From NCBI RefSeq assembly GCF_002211765.1, contig NZ_CP022133.1, positions 992,001 through 1,056,000 of the forward strand: 64,000 nt of DNA, in the 5' to 3' direction. Both the position numbers and the translations under genes were made by a program. The notes beneath the pieces were generated by a model, which had not been told where the DNA came from, searched no databases, and worked only from the letters and a program-made list of their open reading frames with translations. Positions 31,761-41,779 of the stretch are shown piece after piece; position 1 is the stretch's first letter; each line of letters opens with the position of its first letter. Source of the stretch: Idiomarina piscisalsi (GTDB lineage Bacteria > Pseudomonadota > Gammaproteobacteria > Enterobacterales > Alteromonadaceae).

Positions 31761-32417
31761 ATGAAACACTATAAACAAAACGATTTAGCCCAAATGCAAG
31801 ATAGGGAACGTGCCCGATTTGTGAACTGTCTTTCTGGCTTTAAGAGTGCCAATGTAATAGGCACACGCGATAGGCGTCAGCAGGATAACTTGGCTATTGT
31901 GAGTTCGGTTGTGCACCTTGGAAGCAACCCGCCGTTTCTTGGCTTTGTTATGCGTCCACAGTCAGTGACACGGCATACCTGGGAGAATATTGAGGAAAGT
32001 GGTGTGTATACCATTAATCATGTTGGCGAGAGTTTTTTTAAACAAGCCCATCAAACGTCCGCGCGCTATTCCAGAGAGCAGTCCGAGTTTGATGCTTGTG
32101 ACTTGACGCCTGAGTTTATGGATGGGTTCCATGCACCTTATGTCGCTGAAAGTTCTTTGCGCATTGGTATGCAATTGGTTGAAATTATTCCGATACAACA
32201 TAACGACACGGCACTTATTGTTGGCGAGGTGCGTTGGGTCGATGTGCAAGAAGATGCAGTGCAAAGTGATGGCTATATCGACATTGAAAGTCTCGGTACC
32301 ATGGCCATTTCCGGATTAGATGGTTACCACTCGACCTCACGCGCAGCACGCTTGTCATACGCCAAGCCTGACGAAGAGCTTCAGGAGCTGACAACCAGCG
32401 GTGAAGTTAAAGACTGA
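31761..32417 (+). CDS. flavin reductase family protein (split-barrel FMN-binding)
   Basis: A 218-residue protein of the flavin-reductase-like split-barrel family. RFVNCLSGFKSANVIGTRD opens the barrel, NLAIVSSVVHLGSNPPFLGFVMRP forms the FMN-contact strands, and HTWENIEESGVYTINHV follows. These proteins bind FMN and often reduce it with NAD(P)H for a partner. No oxygenase partner is adjacent. It is divergent from the Cys-rich pair, whose intergenic region carries a Fur-like site. Its stop overlaps the convergent MFS gene by 11 bases. Confidence 0.82.
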   Translation: MKHYKQNDLAQMQDRERARFVNCLSGFKSANVIGTRDRRQQDNLAIVSSVVHLGSNPPFLGFVMRPQSVTRHTWENIEESGVYTINHVGESFFKQAHQTSARYSREQSEFDACDLTPEFMDGFHAPYVAESSLRIGMQLVEIIPIQHNDTALIVGEVRWVDVQEDAVQSDGYIDIESLGTMAISGLDGYHSTSRAARLSYAKPDEELQELTTSGEVKD

Positions 32418-33591
32418 TAATATCCGGTACTTTACGGCTGTGTTTTTTAGTAACCCAAAATAGCAACAGACCGGCTAAAGACAAACCGCAGCCAACCCAG
32501 CCGGTACCTTGCCAGCTCAGTGGTGAAACAATAGCTAAGCCACCAAGCCATGCCCCAAGTGCATTGGCGGCATTAAAAGCGGAGTGATTCAGCGATGCGG
32601 CTAAGGTTTGTGCCTCTCCTGCGACGTCCATAAGCCTAACCTGAAGAGCCGGCACAAGAGCCGCGGCACTACCCAGTAACAAGACCATTGGCATGACACT
32701 CCAAATGCTTTCAAGGGTAAACGGAAAGACACCTAATATAACCGCAGACCAAATAAGTGAGCCGCCTATTGTTAACTTAAGGCTTCTGTCCGCGGCCCAA
32801 CCACCGACCAAACTTCCTGCCAGAGATCCGATACCGTAAATAAGCAATGCAATAGGTATCCAGTGGGGGGCGAGCTTTGTTGCGTTAATTAGGGTAGGCG
32901 CTATGTAGCTTAAAACCGCAAACATGCCGCCAAACCCAATAGCGCCAATCGCCAGCGTTAACCATACCTGAGGGTTTTGTAAGGCTCTCATTTCACCTCG
33001 GGCAGAGGTCTTTTGCTCGTTCGGGTGTTGTGGAACCACAAAAGCAATCATAACCAGTGCAACTAACCCCAACGCGCCAACAGTGTGGTAAACCGTGCGC
33101 CAGTCGATGAGTTGCCCGAGCCAGGTGGCAAGAGGGTTGCCAACTAAAATGGCGATGGTAAGACCCATCATCACCATAGTAACAGCCATACCGCGCTGGT
33201 TTCGGCCCACCATATCGGCAGCGACTAAACAGGCTATGCCAAAATACGCACCGTGAGGGAGGCCAGTCAGGAATCTTAAAACTTGCAGCAAAACGTAATT
33301 GTCTGCCGATGCACTGGCAAAATTACCAATAGCAAAAACGAACAACAGTACCAGTAGCATAGGCTTACGCGGAAAGCGCGCGAAGAGGATGGTAATAAGC
33401 GGCGCACCGATGACAACCCCTAATGCGTAAAGGCTGATCAAGTGCCCGGTTGTTCGCGTGTCCGTATTAAAGTCGGTAGCGACGTCAGGCAGTAACCCCA
33501 TAATGACAAACTCACCGATACCAATAGCAAAACTGCCAATGGCCATGGCAAATATAGCCAGTCGAACTTGTGCTTTGGAGAACTGAGTCAT
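32407..33591 (-). CDS. MFS transporter, DHA1/AraJ-like
   Basis: A 394-residue, 12-helix major facilitator. Helix 1 carries AIGIGEFVIMGLLPDVA, the loop 2-3 motif reads LFARFPRKPMLL (a variant of G-x3-D-R-x-G-R), and RFLTGLPHGAYFGIACLVAADMVG spans helices 4-5, a pattern of the AraJ/YdhP-type DHA1 exporters. The likely role is efflux of sugars, purine derivatives or drugs; the substrate cannot be deduced. It is convergent with and slightly overlaps the flavin reductase gene. Confidence 0.85.
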   Translation of the reverse strand: MTQFSKAQVRLAIFAMAIGSFAIGIGEFVIMGLLPDVATDFNTDTRTTGHLISLYALGVVIGAPLITILFARFPRKPMLLVLLFVFAIGNFASASADNYVLLQVLRFLTGLPHGAYFGIACLVAADMVGRNQRGMAVTMVMMGLTIAILVGNPLATWLGQLIDWRTVYHTVGALGLVALVMIAFVVPQHPNEQKTSARGEMRALQNPQVWLTLAIGAIGFGGMFAVLSYIAPTLINATKLAPHWIPIALLIYGIGSLAGSLVGGWAADRSLKLTIGGSLIWSAVILGVFPFTLESIWSVMPMVLLLGSAAALVPALQVRLMDVAGEAQTLAASLNHSAFNAANALGAWLGGLAIVSPLSWQGTGWVGCGLSLAGLLLFWVTKKHSRKVPDIISL

Positions 33592-33677
33592 GAGGCTGGC
33601 TGTATTCCTGTACTTATCGTCTTTGTTAAGAGTGCGCAGTTTAGCGAATGTGGCTACTATTGCAATTACTTACTAAT

Positions 33678-33697
33678 AACTGTATAAATAACCAGTA
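33678..33697 (+). promoter_or_regulatory. LexA (SOS) box upstream of yebG
   Basis: AACTGTATAAATAACCAGTA matches the LexA consensus TACTGTATATATATACAGTA at 16 of 20 positions, including CTGT and CAGTA. It is 28 bases before the yebG start. YebG is a known SOS gene in E. coli. Confidence 0.75.
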
Positions 33698-33725
33698 TCT
33701 GTAGACCTCAGCAAAGGACATAACC

Positions 33726-34037
33726 ATGGCTGTAGTAACCCAATACGTAGTGATTCGCGATGGAGCCGAAAAAATGACATTTACCTCGAAAGCCGAAGCC
33801 GATGCACACGATAAAATGTTGGATATGGCAGAAGCGCTAACGCCGCTGATAGAGGGCAGTGAGCTTTTTACTGACGATAAACAGCTTGAAGATATGGCGA
33901 TGTTTTTAGCGAAGGAACGAGAGAATGTATTAATTGCTCTGGGCGCTAAGAAGCCGAAAAAGCCGAAAGCGGAAAAAGCACCGGCAGAGAAAGCTGACAA
34001 TAAAGCAGAAAGTAAAGAGTCGAGCAAAGCGGCGTAG
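33726..34037 (+). CDS. yebG: YebG family SOS-response protein
   Basis: A 103-residue YebG-type protein. The conserved N-terminal part (VVTQYVVIRDG, TSKAEADAHDKMLDMAEAL) is followed by a Lys/Ala/Glu-rich low-complexity tail. The role of YebG is not settled, but in E. coli it is DNA-damage inducible, and the LexA box here supports the same control. The ATG is preceded by AAAGGA. M14 peptidase follows 69 bases later. Confidence 0.9.
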   Translation: MAVVTQYVVIRDGAEKMTFTSKAEADAHDKMLDMAEALTPLIEGSELFTDDKQLEDMAMFLAKERENVLIALGAKKPKKPKAEKAPAEKADNKAESKESSKAA

Positions 34038-34106
34038 CTTTGGTGCTTGCAAAGATTTTGGTAGTATAGCTGCCTCTTTCAAAGACGTAATGGATAGGAT
34101 CAGACT

Positions 34107-35018
34107 ATGACGCAAGAAACGATTTACCACATTGGTACTCCGGGTAAACCATGGGGTGCGGAAGAAAAAGCGCAATGGTTAGCGGAGCAAACTCAAAAGC
34201 GTTCATACTTTGATGATGTTGTCAGTAAGATAGAAACATTTAAAGACGACTTTGACGTTGAACAATATGGTGAGTTGGCTTATGAAAGTGCTACTTACCC
34301 CGTGTTCGCGGTGAAAACTAAGCGTTGGGACAGTAATAAACCGACGGTATTAGTCACTGGCGGTGTACACGGCTACGAAACCAGTGGTGTTCACGGCGCG
34401 CTGCGTTTTATCGAAACCAAAGCCAATAGTTATGCCGAGCACTTTAATGTCGTTGTTGCGCCATGTTTAAGCCCATGGGGTTATGAAACCATTAACCGTT
34501 GGAACCCAGCCGCTATTGATCCGAACCGTTCATTTGTTGCTGAGTCTCCAGCAGGTGAGTGCGCGCATATTATGAAGTATGTCGCAGATTTAGGCGTAGA
34601 TATACTGGCGCACATTGACTTGCATGAAACGACCGATACTGACAACAGTGAGTTTCGTCCGGCAAAAGCCGCAATGGACGGTATCGTGAATACCAACTGG
34701 AATATCCCTGACGGTTTTTATTTGGTGGGGAATGCTGAGAAGCCTTATCCTGAATTCCAAAAAGCGGTACTGGGCTCTGTCGAGAAAGTCACACACATAG
34801 CTGACGCTGACGAAGAGAATAAACTGATTGGTGAAGACATTGCGCAGCGCGGTGTTATTTTACTGCCAACGTCTAAGCTGGGACTTTGCATTAGCTTCAG
34901 TAAAGCTGAGTACGCCACAACCACAGAAGTTTACCCCGACAGCCCCAAAGCAACGCCTGAGCAATGTATTGAAGCTCAGGTCGCTGCGGTAACGGGTGGG
35001 CTGGATTTCTTAAAGTAA
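34107..35018 (+). CDS. M14 family zinc carboxypeptidase-like protein
   Basis: A 303-residue protein of the succinylglutamate-desuccinylase/aspartoacylase-like branch of M14. Zinc ligands His88 and Glu91 are in GGVHGYETSG, and His173 is in IDLHETT. NPNRSF-like DPNRSF near 138 supplies an arginine for the substrate carboxylate, and a TTEVYP segment near 274 contains the likely catalytic Glu. It has no signal peptide, so it acts in the cytoplasm. The substrate is unknown. GGAT precedes the ATG. It is convergent with rhlE. Confidence 0.85.
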   Translation: MTQETIYHIGTPGKPWGAEEKAQWLAEQTQKRSYFDDVVSKIETFKDDFDVEQYGELAYESATYPVFAVKTKRWDSNKPTVLVTGGVHGYETSGVHGALRFIETKANSYAEHFNVVVAPCLSPWGYETINRWNPAAIDPNRSFVAESPAGECAHIMKYVADLGVDILAHIDLHETTDTDNSEFRPAKAAMDGIVNTNWNIPDGFYLVGNAEKPYPEFQKAVLGSVEKVTHIADADEENKLIGEDIAQRGVILLPTSKLGLCISFSKAEYATTTEVYPDSPKATPEQCIEAQVAAVTGGLDFLK

Positions 35019-35037
35019 CCCCCCGCGACCAGTAAGG

Positions 35038-36291
35038 TTATGAGCGCCGTGTCGCCGGACGTTTTTGTCGTGGTGCGCGGCGCGAATTATTTGGTCGGCT
35101 ACCTCTGGGTTTTTGGATAGGCTCTGGTTTTATGCTTGGATCAGGCTCAAAGCCCGGAACCACTTCTTTGGGTATCTCATTTTTGGTCAGCTTTTCAATG
35201 TCGCGCAGCAACTTGTGCTCGTCCACACAGACCAAAGAAGCCGCTTCACCCTCACTGCCGGCACGCCCGGTTCGACCAATTCGGTGTACGTAGTCTTCGG
35301 CAACCTGCGGTAATTCGAAATTGATAACGTGCGGTAATTCATCGATATCAATGCCACGTGCCGCAATGTCGGTTGCGACTAAAACACGTAACTTTCCTGC
35401 TTTAAACTGCGCTAAAGCTTTGGTTCTGGCGCCCTGGCTTTTATTGCCGTGAATAGCCATTGCTGGTAAACCGTCGTCGCTAAGTTGAGTCGCCAAACGA
35501 TTGGCCCCGTGCTTGGTACGGGTAAAGACTAATACTTGCCGCCAGTTTCTGCTGCCAATCAGGTAGCTTAGTAACTCACGTTTGCGTTTCTTATCAACCG
35601 GATAAACGCGTTGCTCAATTGTGTCAGCGGTGGCATTTTGTCGAGCAACTTCCACCAGTTTAGGTTGGTGCACGAACTGCTGAGCCAGCGCTTTAATTTC
35701 TTTAGAAAACGTCGCCGAGAACAGCAGTGTCTGACGTTGTTCAGGAATCAGCTTCATGACTTTCTTAATGTCATGAATAAAACCCATGTCGAGCATGCGA
35801 TCGGCTTCATCTAATATCAATACATCAATCTTGCTCAAGTCGACCGTTCCTTGACGGCTGTGATCAAGCAGTCGTCCTGGTGTCGCAACTAAGATATCGA
35901 CACCTCGACGTAACGCGTTAATTTGTGGGTTGATACCAACGCCACCGAAAATGACCAGCGATTTGAGGCCCGTGTATTTTGCGTACGTGTTGAGGTTATC
36001 CTCAACCTGAGCTGCTAACTCACGTGTCGGTGTTAATATTAGCGCTCGAATAACAGGCTTACCTTCTGTCTTCGTCAAAGACAAGTTATGCAATAAAGGA
36101 AGCGTGAAACCTGCTGTTTTCCCGGTTCCGGTTTGTGCCGCTGCCAGTAAGTCATGACCTTTCATTACGGTCGGAATGGCTTGCTCTTGAATTGGGGTAG
36201 GGGTGGTATAACCGCATTCATTTACAGCTCGTAAGATATTGTCGTTCAGTCCTAGTGACTGGAACGAGCTCTGATTTTGTTCTGTGGACAT
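35038..36291 (-). CDS. rhlE: DEAD-box ATP-dependent RNA helicase
   Basis: About 417 residues from the ATG at 36291, which has CCGGAGCTTC upstream. All DEAD-box motifs are visible: the Q motif [18 protein letters not shown] (motif I), [19 protein letters not shown] (motif II), SAT (III), ARGIDI (V) and [10 protein letters not shown] (VI). The basic C-terminal tail ([18 protein letters not shown]) binds RNA. The layout matches RhlE, involved in rRNA processing and RNA decay. It is transcribed alone. Confidence 0.92.
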   Translation of the reverse strand: MSTEQNQSSFQSLGLNDNILRAVNECGYTTPTPIQEQAIPTVMKGHDLLAAAQTGTGKTAGFTLPLLHNLSLTKTEGKPVIRALILTPTRELAAQVEDNLNTYAKYTGLKSLVIFGGVGINPQINALRRGVDILVATPGRLLDHSRQGTVDLSKIDVLILDEADRMLDMGFIHDIKKVMKLIPEQRQTLLFSATFSKEIKALAQQFVHQPKLVEVARQNATADTIEQRVYPVDKKRKRELLSYLIGSRNWRQVLVFTRTKHGANRLATQLSDDGLPAMAIHGNKSQGARTKALAQFKAGKLRVLVATDIAARGIDIDELPHVINFELPQVAEDYVHRIGRTGRAGSEGEAASLVCVDEHKLLRDIEKLTKNEIPKEVVPGFEPDPSIKPEPIQKPRGSRPNNSRRAPRQKRPATRRS

Positions 36292-36478
36292 GAAGCTCCG
36301 GGAATTATAGGAAGTGGGCGTCACATTAACTGTGATTTTGCACTCATGATATCACAGGCCGAGTTAAACCTTTATTTAGAAAAACGCGTACAAGAATTAA
36401 TTTTGTTTGAGTTGATCAAAAAATGAGCGCATTATTCGCGATGATTAGATTGTATGTAAAGCGTTTTAAGGAAATCTT

Positions 36479-37966
36479 ATGCTGTACCGTCCCTGGGTAG
36501 TATCTGCGAACCGGGTTTTTACCGGTGTACTACTTGTTCAGTTGCTTATTACCATTTTTATCGCATTTTTTACCGATGAATGGTTTGTTCCCACTTTGTT
36601 GTCATTGTTTATTGTCTCTTTACCGTTGCTTCTTATTAAAACCTTGGGGCAAAGCAAGCTGACACGCCATGTGATAGCCGCCGCAATTCAACTTATAACC
36701 GCGGTTCATATTGATCAAACGATGGGTTTGGTCGAAATGCATTTTGAAATTTTTGTTGTTATGGCGTTTCTTATTTATTACAGAGACTGGGGGGTTGTGG
36801 TCACGAGTGTTGGGGTTGTTGCTGTTCACCATATTCTCTTTTTCATCTTACAGTCTAATGGCGCTGACGTTTATATTTTTGCTGAAGGCTATGTGACTTT
36901 ATCTATTCTCGCTATTCACGCTGGCTTTGCTATTGCTGAAGCAGCCGTGCTTTGTGTTATTGCAAAGCAGAGTGATAAAGAAGCTGTTAGTGCTCAGGCC
37001 TTGCGCAATAGCATTGCGGATATCGTCAAATATTCAGATAAATTGGACTTAATGGTTCATGTGGACGGAGAAACAAGCGAGGTTGCTGCTTTTAAGAACT
37101 TACTGGCCCAGTTTAGGAAGAATATTCAAAGTACCAGGGGCTTGTCTGAGGATGTTCAGGCTGTTTCAGCGACTCTTTTCTATGAGACTGAAGAGCTTAT
37201 AAAAAGCCGTGAGAATAGCTCTCAAGAAGTTGAAAGTATAGCGAGTGCCATAGAGCAAATGACGATGACTATCAGTAGTATTTCAGAGCAGGCAAATGAG
37301 GCAAAGGAAGCATCGGAAGAGTCAATAAGGCGTTCAAACGAGTCGGCTGAGATCTCAAAGGCGGCAGCGACTGCAATAGGTTCCCTAAAGTCTAATGTGT
37401 TGGATACGCATACTAAGTTAAAAACTCTCGACGAACAGTGCCGTCACATTTCTGATGTTGTAGGTGCAATTAATGATATTACTAAGCAAACCAACTTATT
37501 AGCATTAAACGCTGCAATTGAAGCGGCCCGAGCTGGTGAGGAAGGTCGTGGGTTTGCGGTGGTAGCTGACGAAGTAAGAGCACTAGCGACGAATACCGGA
37601 GAAAACGCGGAGCAGATAAGTAAGATAAGTAAAGATATACTGACAGAGGTTACAGAAGCCGTGGCTTCTATGGATGCTTGCGTTAAACAAATCGATGAAG
37701 CGGTTGATTACTCAACAGAGTCAGGGAAATCAATGAGTGCTGTTGCCGAGCGAATTAATGATGTGGCTCAAAAAGTGACTTCGGTCGCGGCAGCAACTGA
37801 AGAGCAAAGGAACGCGAGCGAAGATATTTCTCGCTCAGCACAGACCATGCGTGAGCTGTCAGAAGCGGAAACTAAATTACTGTTGAATGGACAAACTAAT
37901 GCTAATGCTCTGAAAGCAACATCGGCTCAACTTGACTCAGAGGTCGGGCGTTTCATTGTCGAATAA
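36479..37966 (+). CDS. methyl-accepting chemotaxis protein with polytopic membrane sensor
   Basis: A 495-residue MCP. The first 170 residues hold about six membrane helices with short loops and no large periplasmic ligand domain, so sensing may be within the membrane. The rest is a cytoplasmic signalling domain with the invariant hairpin [20 protein letters not shown] near 335-355 and flanking coiled-coil methylation helices. It should control CheA/CheW. AAGGAAATCTT precedes the ATG. A DUF6436-like gene overlaps its end, followed by a PAS-GGDEF gene, suggesting one transcript. Confidence 0.92.
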   Translation: MLYRPWVVSANRVFTGVLLVQLLITIFIAFFTDEWFVPTLLSLFIVSLPLLLIKTLGQSKLTRHVIAAAIQLITAVHIDQTMGLVEMHFEIFVVMAFLIYYRDWGVVVTSVGVVAVHHILFFILQSNGADVYIFAEGYVTLSILAIHAGFAIAEAAVLCVIAKQSDKEAVSAQALRNSIADIVKYSDKLDLMVHVDGETSEVAAFKNLLAQFRKNIQSTRGLSEDVQAVSATLFYETEELIKSRENSSQEVESIASAIEQMTMTISSISEQANEAKEASEESIRRSNESAEISKAAATAIGSLKSNVLDTHTKLKTLDEQCRHISDVVGAINDITKQTNLLALNAAIEAARAGEEGRGFAVVADEVRALATNTGENAEQISKISKDILTEVTEAVASMDACVKQIDEAVDYSTESGKSMSAVAERINDVAQKVTSVAAATEEQRNASEDISRSAQTMRELSEAETKLLLNGQTNANALKATSAQLDSEVGRFIVE

Positions 37967-38507
37967 GTTACTCAACAAAGGTCGCCCTCAGTGGGTAGTT
38001 GTGACTGTTTTTTTATGGTTTGCAATAGCTTTATGGGGTTTAAGCTACTTATTAGAGCAACGTTTGGTATGGTTTGATTCAGAGGGCCAGTTAATTGAGA
38101 TGTCCGATAGTGGCGACCTTGGGCGGTCATTGAAGCTGGCATTAAAGAATAGCGGGTTTCATGTCGAAGGCAGTATTTTCCACATTTCATCACAAGGCTG
38201 TCGATGTAACTGGCGCAGTGCGGGTCATATAGGTAAAGTGAAAAGACAAGTCACTGAGTTTGGTGGCGAAAATTATAGTATTGACGTAGATCAAGTTGTT
38301 GAGTTGAAGCGGTTCGTTCCGGCGACACCTGCCGTTATTATGTTTAATAATTCTTCAGAGCTGATTTACCTTGGGCCTTATGCTGATGGCGCATTCTGTA
38401 CTACGAACAGCAGTTTCGTCGAAGAACTGATTCCTTTAGTTTTAATGGAAGGTGAAGCCCCCGCATGGATTAATGCGGTTGCAAAAGGGTGTTATTGTGA
38501 AGTTTAA
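37932..38507 (+). CDS. DUF6436-like thioredoxin-fold membrane-anchored protein
   Basis: Up to 191 residues. An N-terminal membrane helix (about 22-43) anchors a domain with cysteines in QGCRCNW near 89-95, an [23 protein letters not shown] segment near 140-160 and a C-terminal GCYCEV. It resembles DUF6436, thought to be thioredoxin-like, with extra Cys pairs. Redox activity is inferred. The start could be TTG at 37932 or TTG at 37956; both overlap the MCP gene. The stop is 20 bases before the PAS-GGDEF gene. Confidence 0.65.
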   Translation: MTQRSGVSLSNKLLNKGRPQWVVVTVFLWFAIALWGLSYLLEQRLVWFDSEGQLIEMSDSGDLGRSLKLALKNSGFHVEGSIFHISSQGCRCNWRSAGHIGKVKRQVTEFGGENYSIDVDQVVELKRFVPATPAVIMFNNSSELIYLGPYADGAFCTTNSSFVEELIPLVLMEGEAPAWINAVAKGCYCEV

Positions 38508-38527
38508 CTTAGTAAGAGAGTTGCGCC

Positions 38528-39430
38528 ATGGAAGTAAAACAAGCCTTTACCGATTTTCTTGAGATTATTCCCGATGGTGCAGTCGTTATAAACACTGAAG
38601 GGGTGATTGTCGCTGTGAATCAATCAGCAGCGACAATGTTTGGTTATTCGTCGTCTTCCATGTTGGAAATGCCGTTAAATTGCTTATTGCCCGAAGAATT
38701 TCGGGAAAAGCACGATGAACACCTGGTTAAGTTTTTTAAACACCCTGGGCGGCGCTCAATGGGAAATGGCCTAATTTTTCCCGCCGTTCGCCGTGATGGT
38801 TCTAAGTTTTATGTTGATATTATGCTGAACCAGATGGAAATTGATGGTGAACTGTTTGGCATTGCGATAGCTCGCGATTACACGCTGCTAAAAAAAGCGG
38901 AAGATAAAATTCGTTTGGAGCTGGAGTTTGAAAAACGTCAGGCGCTGACGGATCATTTAACTGGCATAATGAACCGACGAGCGTTTACAGCGCAGTTGAC
39001 CGATGAAATTACGCAGTTGGAGCAGCATGGAACGCCGTTCGCCGTTAGCTTTATTGATCTTGATGACTTTAAAGAAATTAACGACGAGTACGGTCACCAG
39101 TATGGTGATGAAGTCCTACAAAAGATTGCTGAACTTATTCGTTTGCACAGTCGGCATACTGATTATGTCGCTCGTATTGGCGGCGACGAGTTTGCGACTA
39201 TTCATCCGATGATTGCAGCAAGTGACGCTGAGCAAATGATGCAGCGTTTAAGAGCTGAATTAGTCAGCGGAATAGGGCATGCAAAGTTGCCAGTCACCTT
39301 GTCTATTGGTTTATGCCAATGCGACAAACCGTCAGAGCATTACACTGTTGAAAATATTATGGCGCGGGCAGACCGGGCTATGTATCAGGCTAAAAAGGAA
39401 GGCAAGAACGCCGTTGTTCTGACGGGTTAG
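38528..39430 (+). CDS. PAS-domain diguanylate cyclase
   Basis: A 300-residue cytoplasmic protein: a PAS domain (about 7-120; opening IPDGAVVINTEGVIVAVN) and a GGDEF domain (about 135-298) with DHLTGIMNRRAF, IDLDDFKEINDEYGHQYGD and the active GGDEF. An RHTD inhibitory site sits five residues before GGDEF, so product inhibition is likely. It makes cyclic di-GMP from GTP. It lies behind the DUF6436-like and MCP genes on the same strand. Confidence 0.9.
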   Translation: MEVKQAFTDFLEIIPDGAVVINTEGVIVAVNQSAATMFGYSSSSMLEMPLNCLLPEEFREKHDEHLVKFFKHPGRRSMGNGLIFPAVRRDGSKFYVDIMLNQMEIDGELFGIAIARDYTLLKKAEDKIRLELEFEKRQALTDHLTGIMNRRAFTAQLTDEITQLEQHGTPFAVSFIDLDDFKEINDEYGHQYGDEVLQKIAELIRLHSRHTDYVARIGGDEFATIHPMIAASDAEQMMQRLRAELVSGIGHAKLPVTLSIGLCQCDKPSEHYTVENIMARADRAMYQAKKEGKNAVVLTG

Positions 39431-39516
39431 TGAGTCTTGCGTTAAGTCGTGTAATTTTGTTTGATTATTGCCCATAGTCTAGCCTAGAGTTGTTTTAGAC
39501 TGCGTAAGGAGAGAGC

Positions 39517-40023
39517 ATGGGTGTTGTCACATCTTACCTGAGAATTATTTTGCTGATTCTGGGCGTACTGGCTGGTATTCAATTACCGGGCTTTGTTGAT
39601 CAATACGGCAAAAGCCTTAATGCTCATCTAATAGAGTCAGAAAAAAGCCTTGATGCATTCAGAGACGAAGCAGAGAAGTTTTTCGATGGTGATATCGAAC
39701 AGCTCATTGCTCACTATGAGGCCAGTGACGATATCGTCTTCCAGGAAGGAGGACAAAGCATTAGCGCTATTTACACGCGCCATCAGTTATTACTCCGTGC
39801 GCTGAATAAATTTAACGAAAACGCCTGGAATGCTTACACTCAGGCTTTTATTTCTCCCGTACCAGACATACAACAGGAAGTCAGAATTGACTTTTCCTAC
39901 ACGGTTAAGTTGAATCCGGGCGCTATCCTATTTGGCTTGGTTTGCGGTTTAGTACTCGCTATTGTCGGTGAACTATTTATTCGTTTGTTGGCGCGCCCCT
40001 TTCGACGATCGCCGCACAGTTAA
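39517..40023 (+). CDS. DUF2937 family membrane protein
   Basis: A 168-residue protein with an N-terminal helix (about 7-25), a central charged periplasmic region with coiled-coil character, and a C-terminal helix (about 133-157) ending in a basic tail (RPFRRSPHS). GIQLPGFVDQYGKSL after helix 1 is typical of DUF2937. The function is unknown. AAGGAGAG precedes the ATG. Its last 47 bases overlap the convergent acyl-CoA dehydrogenase gene. Confidence 0.8.
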   Translation: MGVVTSYLRIILLILGVLAGIQLPGFVDQYGKSLNAHLIESEKSLDAFRDEAEKFFDGDIEQLIAHYEASDDIVFQEGGQSISAIYTRHQLLLRALNKFNENAWNAYTQAFISPVPDIQQEVRIDFSYTVKLNPGAILFGLVCGLVLAIVGELFIRLLARPFRRSPHS

Positions 40024-41653
40024 GTCCACTCGGCATGGTTCCATAATTCAAGCCGCTATTGGACGCTAGGCGGCTTGCGCAAAAGGCGTCAGCAACATCA
40101 TTTGTGGCGTGTTGAAGCAATAAAGCACCCTGTAAGCCTACCGCCATTTTGTCTGCAATAGTCCTTGCTCTATATTGCAGAGTGTTTATATCGCTAAATT
40201 CCGATTTTAAGCTACGCACAAAGGTATCAAAGCGTTGATCCGCTCCCTGAGCCTTCGCTAATTCAGTAAAGTAAGCGTCGAGAACCTCCGGTTGCTTTTC
40301 AATTGCACGCAAAATATCAAGGCACTGAACATTGCCGCTGCCTTCCCATATCGCATTCACAGGTGACTCCCGGAATAAACGCGGCATAATATGGTTTTCC
40401 ATCACACCGCTGCCACCAATAACCTCCATCGCCTCGTAGGCATGGTTTGGTGTACGCTTGCAAATCCAATATTTCCCAATGGGTGTGGCAATGCGGGACA
40501 ACAACTTTTCGTGCTCGTTGTCCTGGTTGTCCATTGCTCGGGCAATGCGCATGGTGTATGTCATGGCCGCTTCACTTTCTATTGCCAGGTCAGCCAGTAA
40601 GTTTTGCATGAGCGGTTGCTCGCTTAACCGGGCACCGAAAGCTTTGCGATTAGAGGCGTGATGGATGGCTTGAGCCACCGCCTGGCGCATGCCGGACGAC
40701 GAACCTATCATGCAGTCGTAGCGAGTGGTAGCGACCATTTCGATAATCGTGCGAACACCGCGACCTTCTTCGCCGACCATCCAGCCCAAAGCTCCGCGCA
40801 ACTCGGTTTCGCTGGAAGCGTTGGCGGCGTTGCCCATTTTTTGTTTCAACTGTTGTATTTGTAGCGGGTTTTTAGATCCATCGGGGCGCCAACGGGGGAC
40901 TAAAAAGCACGATAAACCGTTTGTCGTTTGTGCTAACACAAGAAAAGCGTCACACATAGGTGCTGAAACAAACCATTTGTGTCCAATGAGCTCATAGGCT
41001 TCCCCCGAACCTTGTTGACCAATGGCGTAAGCGCGAGTCGAGTTTCGACGCACGTCAGAGCCACCTTGCTTTTCGGTCATCGCCATACCAATCGTCACGG
41101 CGCTTTTTTCGGTATGGGGTCGGTTGCTTGGGTCATAAACGCGGGCTGTGATTTTAGGCGCCCATTCTTTGAGTAAATTGGGTTGGTGGCGCAGAGCCGG
41201 AAGAGCGGCAAAGGTCATCGTAATAGGGCAGCCGTGCGCGGCTTCAACTTGAGTATGCAGGTAATATTTTGCGGCGCGAGCCACATGAGCTCCCGGTTTA
41301 GGGTCGCTCCAGGGGCTGGCATGCAACCCATGCTCAATGGCGGTTGTCATTAATTGGTGATAACTGGGGTGAAAGTCGACCTGATCAATACGATGCCCAT
41401 AGCGGTCGTGAGTTCTTAGCTCCGGCGGATATTTGTTTGCCTGAAACCCAAGCTCAATACTTTCACGTTGACCGGCCAGTGCACCAAAAGCAATAAGGTC
41501 AGAATAGGCCCAGCTGGCTCCCTCACGTTCGACCGCCGCCTGAAGTGCCTTGTCAGCTAAATACAGATTATAGTTTTCTAAAGGCTCAGGCTGGTTTTCA
41601 ACCTCATGCGTGCTGGCCATGAACTCATTGGCTTTTGGGTATTGTGGCGTCAT
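39977..41653 (-). CDS. AidB-like acyl-CoA dehydrogenase
   Basis: A 558-residue flavoprotein of the AidB branch of acyl-CoA dehydrogenases, longer than usual members. AHGCPITMTFAALPAL near 138, MAMTEKQGGSDVRRN near 186-200 for FAD, YELIGHKWFVSAPMCDAFLVLA near 214 and YEAMEVIGGSGVMENHIMPRL with the C-terminal flavin contacts support this. E. coli AidB is linked to alkylation damage and binds DNA, while others oxidise isovaleryl-CoA; which applies here is open. AAGGAGTGAAAC precedes the ATG. Confidence 0.88.
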   Translation of the reverse strand: MTPQYPKANEFMASTHEVENQPEPLENYNLYLADKALQAAVEREGASWAYSDLIAFGALAGQRESIELGFQANKYPPELRTHDRYGHRIDQVDFHPSYHQLMTTAIEHGLHASPWSDPKPGAHVARAAKYYLHTQVEAAHGCPITMTFAALPALRHQPNLLKEWAPKITARVYDPSNRPHTEKSAVTIGMAMTEKQGGSDVRRNSTRAYAIGQQGSGEAYELIGHKWFVSAPMCDAFLVLAQTTNGLSCFLVPRWRPDGSKNPLQIQQLKQKMGNAANASSETELRGALGWMVGEEGRGVRTIIEMVATTRYDCMIGSSSGMRQAVAQAIHHASNRKAFGARLSEQPLMQNLLADLAIESEAAMTYTMRIARAMDNQDNEHEKLLSRIATPIGKYWICKRTPNHAYEAMEVIGGSGVMENHIMPRLFRESPVNAIWEGSGNVQCLDILRAIEKQPEVLDAYFTELAKAQGADQRFDTFVRSLKSEFSDINTLQYRARTIADKMAVGLQGALLLQHATNDVADAFCASRLASNSGLNYGTMPSGLNCAAIVERGAPTNE

Positions 41654-41779
41654 GTTTCACTCCTTATTAATGTTGAGTGAAGCAAGATAAATTCGCCCCG
41701 TCAATAGACTAAAGGTTGCCTTTTGAGGGTTTTTTGATAACAGTAAGAGACATAATAAAAAATAATAAGACGGTTTATA

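Noticed and set aside
36346-36426. 26-codon reading frame between rhlE and the chemoreceptor
   Set aside because: No ribosome-binding site and no similarity I recognise; likely promoter/leader DNA.
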